A DNA stretch of 10,481 bases, taken from NCBI GenBank assembly GCA_007128675.1, contig SKWY01000390.1, positions 1-10,481 on the forward strand, in the 5' to 3' direction. The stretch is from Deltaproteobacteria bacterium (GTDB lineage: Bacteria > Myxococcota > Myxococcia > SLRQ01). A model generated the notes under the pieces. The model was not told the DNA's origin and did not search any database. It saw only the letters and a list, made by a program, of their open reading frames with translations. The position numbers and the translations under genes are program-made. This document shows positions 6,093 to 10,481 of the stretch, piece by piece (the stretch's first letter is position 1; each line of letters begins with the position of its first letter).

Positions 6093-7805
6093 ATGCCCTC
6101 AATGAGTGGAAAGGCAGCTTCAAGCGACTCAAAGCCGGAGGCCAGTGGGGCTCGAGCATCCTCGTGTGCCGAGGATTCCGTTGTTACCGAGGAGTATGCT
6201 CTGGATTGCGAAGACGGCTCCTTGGCCGAGGGTGAGGCTAGGCACGGCAATGAAGACGAGGCCCCCCTTCTTCGGGTAACCGGTCTTCGGGTTACCTTGC
6301 CAAATGAACGAACGCTCCTGGATGACGTCGATCTGGAGGTCGCCCCTGGCGAGGTAGTCGCCATCTTGGGGCCGAGCGGTAGCGGAAAGTCGACTCTTGC
6401 AAGAGCCCTCTTCGAGCCGGAGATGCTTGGGCGCGAGGGCATGCGCGTCGAGCGAAAGGCGCTTTCCATGCCCTCGGCGGCGCTCGTGCCACAGAGCGGA
6501 GCGCCCTTTGATCATCTCGATGTCACGGAGAACGTTTCCCTTGTCCTGCGCTGGCATGATCGACAGGAGTCCGACCCCGCTAAGCTCCTTTCGGCGGTGG
6601 GTCTCGATGGCGATGCCGGCAGGAGGAGAACGTCGGTTCAGAGCCTCTCCGGCGGAGAAGCACAGAGGCTCGCAATCGCTCGGGTGATGGCGGCTGGACG
6701 AGCCTTGATGTTCCTGGATGAGCCAAGCTCCGGGCTCGATCCACACGCCGTATCGAGGTTGGCAAGCTCGCTTCGAGAGCAGGTCGATCGGCTTTCCAAC
6801 GGGGTCGTGCTCGTTACCCACGACACGCTACTGGCTTCTCTTTGTGCGGACAGGTTTCTTCTTCTGGAGCCAACGACGGGCAGGCTCGTCGAGATCGAGA
6901 TGCCGGGGAAGGATAGAGAGGCCCTTGATGCAGTCCTACGCGAGAGGCTAGCCAAACTTTCCGAAGGCAGCGTGAAGAAGGGCAGGATAGGACCTTGGGC
7001 GAGGATTCTTCTCCTGTCCCGCCGGCTCTGGGAACGGACGCTTGCTCCGATCTGTGTGGCGCCGATGGTTCTCGCGGCACTCTTCTCCCTACGCCCTAGG
7101 TATATTCCGGCGCTAATCAGAGTGGCCATGCGCGTGATCTCGCAGGCCCTTTTGAGGCCTGCCGCCTTCTACTCCATCGTTTCCGTCCTCCTTGGATTCA
7201 CCGTTCTCTACGTCTTGGTCAGGGCCGCTCCCGCCGGTCTTTCGTCCTCTCGGCTCCTGGATCTCGTTGGAGGTAGCTACGTCCTTGCTTTGGGTCCGCC
7301 CCTCTCCGCGCTCCTCTTCGTTGCCACATCCGGGTCGGCGGTCAGCGCATGGCTGGGTAGCCTCTCTCTTTCGAGGCAGACGACGGCGCTCGAAGCTCTC
7401 GGGATTCCCACTCGAGTCTATCTCTGGATCCCCGTCTTCATGGCCGTAGTCGTTTCGTACTTGCTTGTGGCGCTCATCGTTGCCGCTGGTCTGGTTCTCG
7501 GAGGAGCACTCCTGCACCAACTGGAAGGGGTGGCCGGACCGGATACTCTCCCGCTCTTGGCAGGAGACCTGCTCGATCCGGTGCCCGAGCGAGCTTCTCT
7601 TCGCGTTCGCGCCTTTTGGCTGTTCGCCATCTACGCTCCAGGCATCGCCTCGGATCTCGTGCATAGGGGCAGCACGCCAAAGAGCTCCAGCGACTCGGTC
7701 ACCAGAGGGATGACGGGCAGCGTTGTCGCGTGCACGTTGTGGGTCGTCGCACTCGAACTCTTGGCCGCGTTGATTCTTTTTGCCGGTGACGGAGTGAGCT
7801 TCTAG
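6093..7805 (+). CDS. Fused MlaF-MlaE-type lipid ABC transporter (ATPase + permease in one chain)
   Basis: Numbering is from ATG 6093 (570 residues), chosen because a GGGGG run ends 8 bases upstream; GTG 6066 and ATG 6102 are alternatives. Residues 1-55 are an acidic, Ser-rich extension. The ABC domain covers about 58-275: Walker A GPSGSGKST (93-101), Q-loop Gln134, signature LSGGE (185-189), Walker B LMFLDEP (205-211), switch His243. A linker leads to an MlaE-like permease at about 301-570, recognised by ALGPPLSALLF, then GSAVSAWLGSLSLSRQ, TALEALGIPTRVYLWIP and a final RGMTGSVVACTLWVV helix; these match the order of MlaE's PV-AGR-AELGTM-DALEVMGVDP block. MlaFE moves phospholipid between inner and outer membranes; MlaF and MlaE are normally separate chains of about 270 and 260 residues. 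The AELGTM core is changed to AWLGSL, losing the Glu, and the AGR Arg is replaced. The next gene overlaps by one base. Fusion and family are clear from sequence; substrate and direction are not known. Confidence 0.9.
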   Translation: MPSMSGKAASSDSKPEASGARASSCAEDSVVTEEYALDCEDGSLAEGEARHGNEDEAPLLRVTGLRVTLPNERTLLDDVDLEVAPGEVVAILGPSGSGKSTLARALFEPEMLGREGMRVERKALSMPSAALVPQSGAPFDHLDVTENVSLVLRWHDRQESDPAKLLSAVGLDGDAGRRRTSVQSLSGGEAQRLAIARVMAAGRALMFLDEPSSGLDPHAVSRLASSLREQVDRLSNGVVLVTHDTLLASLCADRFLLLEPTTGRLVEIEMPGKDREALDAVLRERLAKLSEGSVKKGRIGPWARILLLSRRLWERTLAPICVAPMVLAALFSLRPRYIPALIRVAMRVISQALLRPAAFYSIVSVLLGFTVLYVLVRAAPAGLSSSRLLDLVGGSYVLALGPPLSALLFVATSGSAVSAWLGSLSLSRQTTALEALGIPTRVYLWIPVFMAVVVSYLLVALIVAAGLVLGGALLHQLEGVAGPDTLPLLAGDLLDPVPERASLRVRAFWLFAIYAPGIASDLVHRGSTPKSSSDSVTRGMTGSVVACTLWVVALELLAALILFAGDGVSF

Positions 7806-9469
7806 TGGCCTCGACGCTGAAGAGCCTAGTTGCCTTCCTTGCCTCCCTGATCATGCTCGCGGCGGCGGTTCATCTGCTCCAGCAACTTCTCGTGGGGGAT
7901 AAGGAACAGGGCCTTCGAGTAAGCCTCGAGAGTGCGCCCGTGTTGATGAGCGATGCGCTGGTGTTCACTATTGCTGGTGATCTCGAGCGGGTCGACGATC
8001 CCGCCGCCATGGTGGAGCTCGATGTCGACGCTTCGAGGGGCGAGCGGTCCTTGGCGCCGGGCTCTCTCGAGCCGGGACTCCACGTCCTTTCTTGGTCCGA
8101 ACGCTACATGGGCCGGGCCGGCCGCGATGCGAGTTTCTCCGTTCTTTCGGGGCCCTTTGCAAAGCCGGGCGAGGCGGTGCCTTGCGGCATTGGGTTGTCG
8201 CTAGGCATCGGTGTCTTCGACCCGTTGGTGCGCCGGTTGGAGAACGAGGTTCGGGCGGCACTCGGGAGCGTGCCCATGTTGCCCGGAGCAGCCCGCGTGA
8301 GCGTTTCTCCATACTTTGTGGAGGGAGGCCTCGATGTGCTCTTGGAGGTTGGGTTTCGGGAGGGCTCCAGCCTCAATGCGAGAGTGCCTCTCGAGTTTAC
8401 CCTCGACTCCAGAGGGGATCTGGTGCTGAATCGTCGCGCCGAGGTAGATGCCACGGTGCGAGGAGCCCTCGGGGCCATGGCCGCTTTCCATGGAGGCGGC
8501 TTGAGCCGAGCCCTCGAGACCCTATCGAGCAGAGAGGGCGGTGGTCTTTCCGGGGCCATGGAGGCGGCGCGAGAGGCTGGAGGCCGGACGGTCGGGAAAG
8601 AGATCGCCGCACAGGTCGACAGCTGGTTGCCTGTGCTCAACGAGGAGCTGAGTCGCGCTCTACCAAGAGAACTCGATCTGCGCTTTGGCGAGAGCCGCCT
8701 AGTGGTCGGCCTCTCTGTCTGCGCGCAGCCCGCCTCCAAGGCAAGATCTCTATTCCTCTCGTTCGATGCCCGCCTGCGGCTCCTGCACGCTTCCCAGGGA
8801 TCGAAGCGCCTTCGTCTCGAAGGGGCCGATGGGGAGGCCATCGGGCCGGTACTAACAAGGGGTGAGCCGATTTCGGCTCCCATGCTGCGGCGTCGAGACG
8901 AGGTCTCCTTGAGCATCTCGGAGGATCTGTTCAACTTCTTTTTTCACGAGGCGTGGCTAGTTGGGCTCATCGATGACCTCATTGGCGGGGAGAGCATCCT
9001 AAAGAGACTAGGATCGGAGATGAGGGGGGCTCTCTCCTTGGCACCCACGAGCATCGAGCTGGATCTGCCTCCAGTGCTTCGATTCGAAGAGGACGCTCTT
9101 CGCGTGAGAGCAGGAGAGCTGCGGATTGGAACTACATCCGGGGAGAGCAGCGTTCATACCGATATCGTTGCCTATCTCGATGGCTATCTGGACCTGGGAC
9201 TCCAGGCCGAAAGCCTATCACTGTCGGCGAGGCCATCGGCCTTTGGGGCGAGCTGCAGCCATTTCGTGGATGGAGTGGACGTGCGCCGCCCTTGTCTCTT
9301 CGAGCTGCTCCAGGAGGTAGAGCTTCGTTTCCTCGGCAAGGATCTCGGAATGAAGCTAGAGATTCCCCTTGGGGACATCCTAGAGGATCTTCCCGTGCGC
9401 CTCGAGGATCTGTCGCTACGCGACGGCTCCTTGGATCTCGTCTTCTTCTCTACTGGATTGAATATCTAG
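7805..9469 (+). CDS. Inner-membrane-anchored periplasmic protein, possible BPI/TULIP-like lipid-binding partner of the transporter
   Basis: GTG start at 7805 overlaps the transporter stop by one base (TAGTG), with GGAG ten bases upstream. The 554-residue product has one N-terminal transmembrane helix (about 6-29) and no other, so the rest should be periplasmic. Residues 45-115 look like a beta-sandwich (PGLHVLSWSERYMGRAG). Two larger halves follow: about 125-340 and 366-554. The second opens with VSLSISEDLFNFFFHEAW and VGLID, which resembles the 'is.d.lN..l...w..G.l' segment of BPI-type TULIP lipid-binding domains, and it ends with alternating beta-strand pattern (LEIPLGDILEDLPVRLEDLS, then DGSLDLVFF). 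No MCE-domain signature is seen. The topology and gene position are those of MlaD, so it may pass lipid to or from the fused MlaFE; this is inference. Four Cys occur in the predicted periplasmic part. No family is recognised with certainty. Confidence 0.85.
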   Translation: MASTLKSLVAFLASLIMLAAAVHLLQQLLVGDKEQGLRVSLESAPVLMSDALVFTIAGDLERVDDPAAMVELDVDASRGERSLAPGSLEPGLHVLSWSERYMGRAGRDASFSVLSGPFAKPGEAVPCGIGLSLGIGVFDPLVRRLENEVRAALGSVPMLPGAARVSVSPYFVEGGLDVLLEVGFREGSSLNARVPLEFTLDSRGDLVLNRRAEVDATVRGALGAMAAFHGGGLSRALETLSSREGGGLSGAMEAAREAGGRTVGKEIAAQVDSWLPVLNEELSRALPRELDLRFGESRLVVGLSVCAQPASKARSLFLSFDARLRLLHASQGSKRLRLEGADGEAIGPVLTRGEPISAPMLRRRDEVSLSISEDLFNFFFHEAWLVGLIDDLIGGESILKRLGSEMRGALSLAPTSIELDLPPVLRFEEDALRVRAGELRIGTTSGESSVHTDIVAYLDGYLDLGLQAESLSLSARPSAFGASCSHFVDGVDVRRPCLFELLQEVELRFLGKDLGMKLEIPLGDILEDLPVRLEDLSLRDGSLDLVFFSTGLNI

Positions 9470-10479
9470 GCCTGTATTGCCGCGCTTTTCTCTGGTCTTC
9501 GATTGGCTTTTGTCGCAAGCCGGGGACGTCGCAGAGAGTCGAGGAGAGCCCCGCTTGGGCAGGCATAGGTGCACCAGGGCCTGTTCGATATGGGCGCAAG
9601 GATGAGGGAGACAATGGCGATGAGCAGAGCATAGATTCCGGCTGCTCGTGGACGGAAGGCTGGGAAGGGCTCCATGTCGTTTGGGTCGAGACCGAGGCCT
9701 AAGAGAAGAGAGGCGCCGATCGATATCAGGAGTCCGTATCGCAGGTAACGCAGCTTGCGATGCGCCGAGCGAGGCACCTTCAATCGATAGGGCACGAGCC
9801 GAAAGAGCAGCTCCTGCAATGATCCGAAGGGGCAAACGAAGTGACAGTAGAGGTTTCTTCGCAAGAGTATGGGCGCGAGCACGGCGGCTGCGACAAGAAA
9901 GACGAGCCCTACGGATCCCGAGATACTGCCGCTCATCAGCCAGCCGCCAATGAGCCCCATCGAGAGCATCGATGCCGCCAGGACTCCTAGGAAGAGAAGG
10001 GATAGGGAAAGCTGGGCCACCCTCGTCCATCTGGGAACCCTGCCGATGAGAAGCCCTAGCGAGAACCCCGTCAACAGCACGATTACGACTCCGATGTCGA
10101 CTGGGCGAAGGTCGAGGGGTTCTCTTTCGGGGGGCGCAACCGGAGCATCAGGATCGATCATGGATAGGCGGTGGCGCAGAGTGCTCGCTATTGCTTCGGC
10201 GGTGATGGTCACGCTGGAGACGGCGTCGACGTCCTCTGTCTCACCGGCGGCGCGTCGCCAGCTCATTCCGCGCCATCGATCCAGGAAGCGAGAGTCGAGA
10301 AGGAGTCGCACGTAGCTTGGAGTTTCTACGTTGTCCAGGAGGATGACGCGTATGATCTCTCCTTCGGGATCGATCCCGATCAAGAGGGGTGTCGGGCCGG
10401 CGTAGCCAATGATGTGATCGGAGTATGGAGAGGTCGAGACGATTGATCCCAGGTGCTCGTCATCCTCGTCGATAACCCA
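9466..10479 (-). CDS. NosR/PceC-like FMN-binding, CxxxCP iron-sulfur membrane protein (5' end outside window)
   Basis: The frame is open to the right edge; 337 residues are visible. Residues 1-110 form the periplasmic-type FMN-binding domain of the NosR/RnfG kind: GSIVSTSP, then IIGYAGPTPLLIGIDPEGEI, and DAVSSVTITAEAI (residues 85-97) at the place of the covalent-flavin motif, where SGAT is usual and SSVT is found here. Five or six hydrophobic helices follow (about 127-285). Two cysteine motifs, CHFVCP (Cys212, 216) and CTYACP (Cys303, 307), are the CxxxCP pairs seen in NosR, NapH and PceC/RdhC proteins. The chain stops about 30 residues after the second motif, so the C-terminal ferredoxin domain of NosR is absent; the layout is closer to PceC/RdhC. 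Such proteins move electrons between the quinone pool or cytoplasm and periplasmic flavin. No reductive dehalogenase or nitrous oxide reductase gene is seen, so the partner is unknown. Its stop overlaps the convergent gene's stop in CTAG. Confidence 0.87.
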   Translation of the reverse strand, partial: WVIDEDDEHLGSIVSTSPYSDHIIGYAGPTPLLIGIDPEGEIIRVILLDNVETPSYVRLLLDSRFLDRWRGMSWRRAAGETEDVDAVSSVTITAEAIASTLRHRLSMIDPDAPVAPPEREPLDLRPVDIGVVIVLLTGFSLGLLIGRVPRWTRVAQLSLSLLFLGVLAASMLSMGLIGGWLMSGSISGSVGLVFLVAAAVLAPILLRRNLYCHFVCPFGSLQELLFRLVPYRLKVPRSAHRKLRYLRYGLLISIGASLLLGLGLDPNDMEPFPAFRPRAAGIYALLIAIVSLILAPISNRPWCTYACPSGALLDSLRRPRLATKANRRPEKSAAIQA

Positions 10480-10481
10480 CA

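Overview
The window is about 10.5 kb of moderately GC-rich, densely coded bacterial DNA. The gene content looks like a Gram-negative bacterium of the Myxococcota/Bradymonadota ('deltaproteobacterial') type. The clues are a long lipoprotein-like protein made of tandem Cys-rich repeats plus a Gly-rich C-terminal domain, a short TPR protein with a C-terminal membrane helix, an Mla-type lipid ABC transporter that implies an outer membrane, and a tungsten-type aldehyde:ferredoxin oxidoreductase (AOR) that suggests at least facultatively anaerobic metabolism. The lineage is inference from style of gene content only; no rRNA, tRNA or marker gene is present.

Layout. (1) From the left edge to 2176, plus strand: the 3' part of an AOR-family gene, then a ThiS/MoaD-like small sulfur-carrier gene overlapping it by 4 bp; together they form a cofactor enzyme unit. 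(2) 2177-2566: non-coding, with degenerate 48-bp tandem repeats and two short hairpins. (3) 5793 down to 2567, minus strand: a two-gene operon made of a signal-peptide TPR protein with a C-terminal membrane anchor and an 843-residue exported Cys-rich-repeat/Gly-rich protein. The second gene's Shine-Dalgarno overlaps the first gene's stop codon. (4) 5794-6092: divergent intergenic region. (5) 6093-9469, plus strand: a two-gene operon with 1-bp overlap. The first gene fuses an MlaF-like ATPase to an MlaE-like permease in one chain. The second encodes a protein with one N-terminal membrane anchor and a large periplasmic domain that is not MCE-like but has features recalling BPI/TULIP lipid-binding proteins. 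(6) From the right edge down to 9466, minus strand: the C-terminal part of a NosR/PceC-like membrane flavin/iron-sulfur protein, convergent with the transporter operon and sharing the four bases CTAG with it at the stop codons.

The most interesting unit is the 6093-9469 operon. It has the parts of a phospholipid ABC transporter (fused ATPase-permease plus an anchored periplasmic partner), but the periplasmic partner sits where MlaD (MCE) would normally be and looks unrelated to it. The other units are recognisable families with unusual details: a C-x3-C-x3-C cluster motif in the AOR, repeat-rich surface protein architecture, and a NosR-like protein lacking the C-terminal ferredoxin domain.
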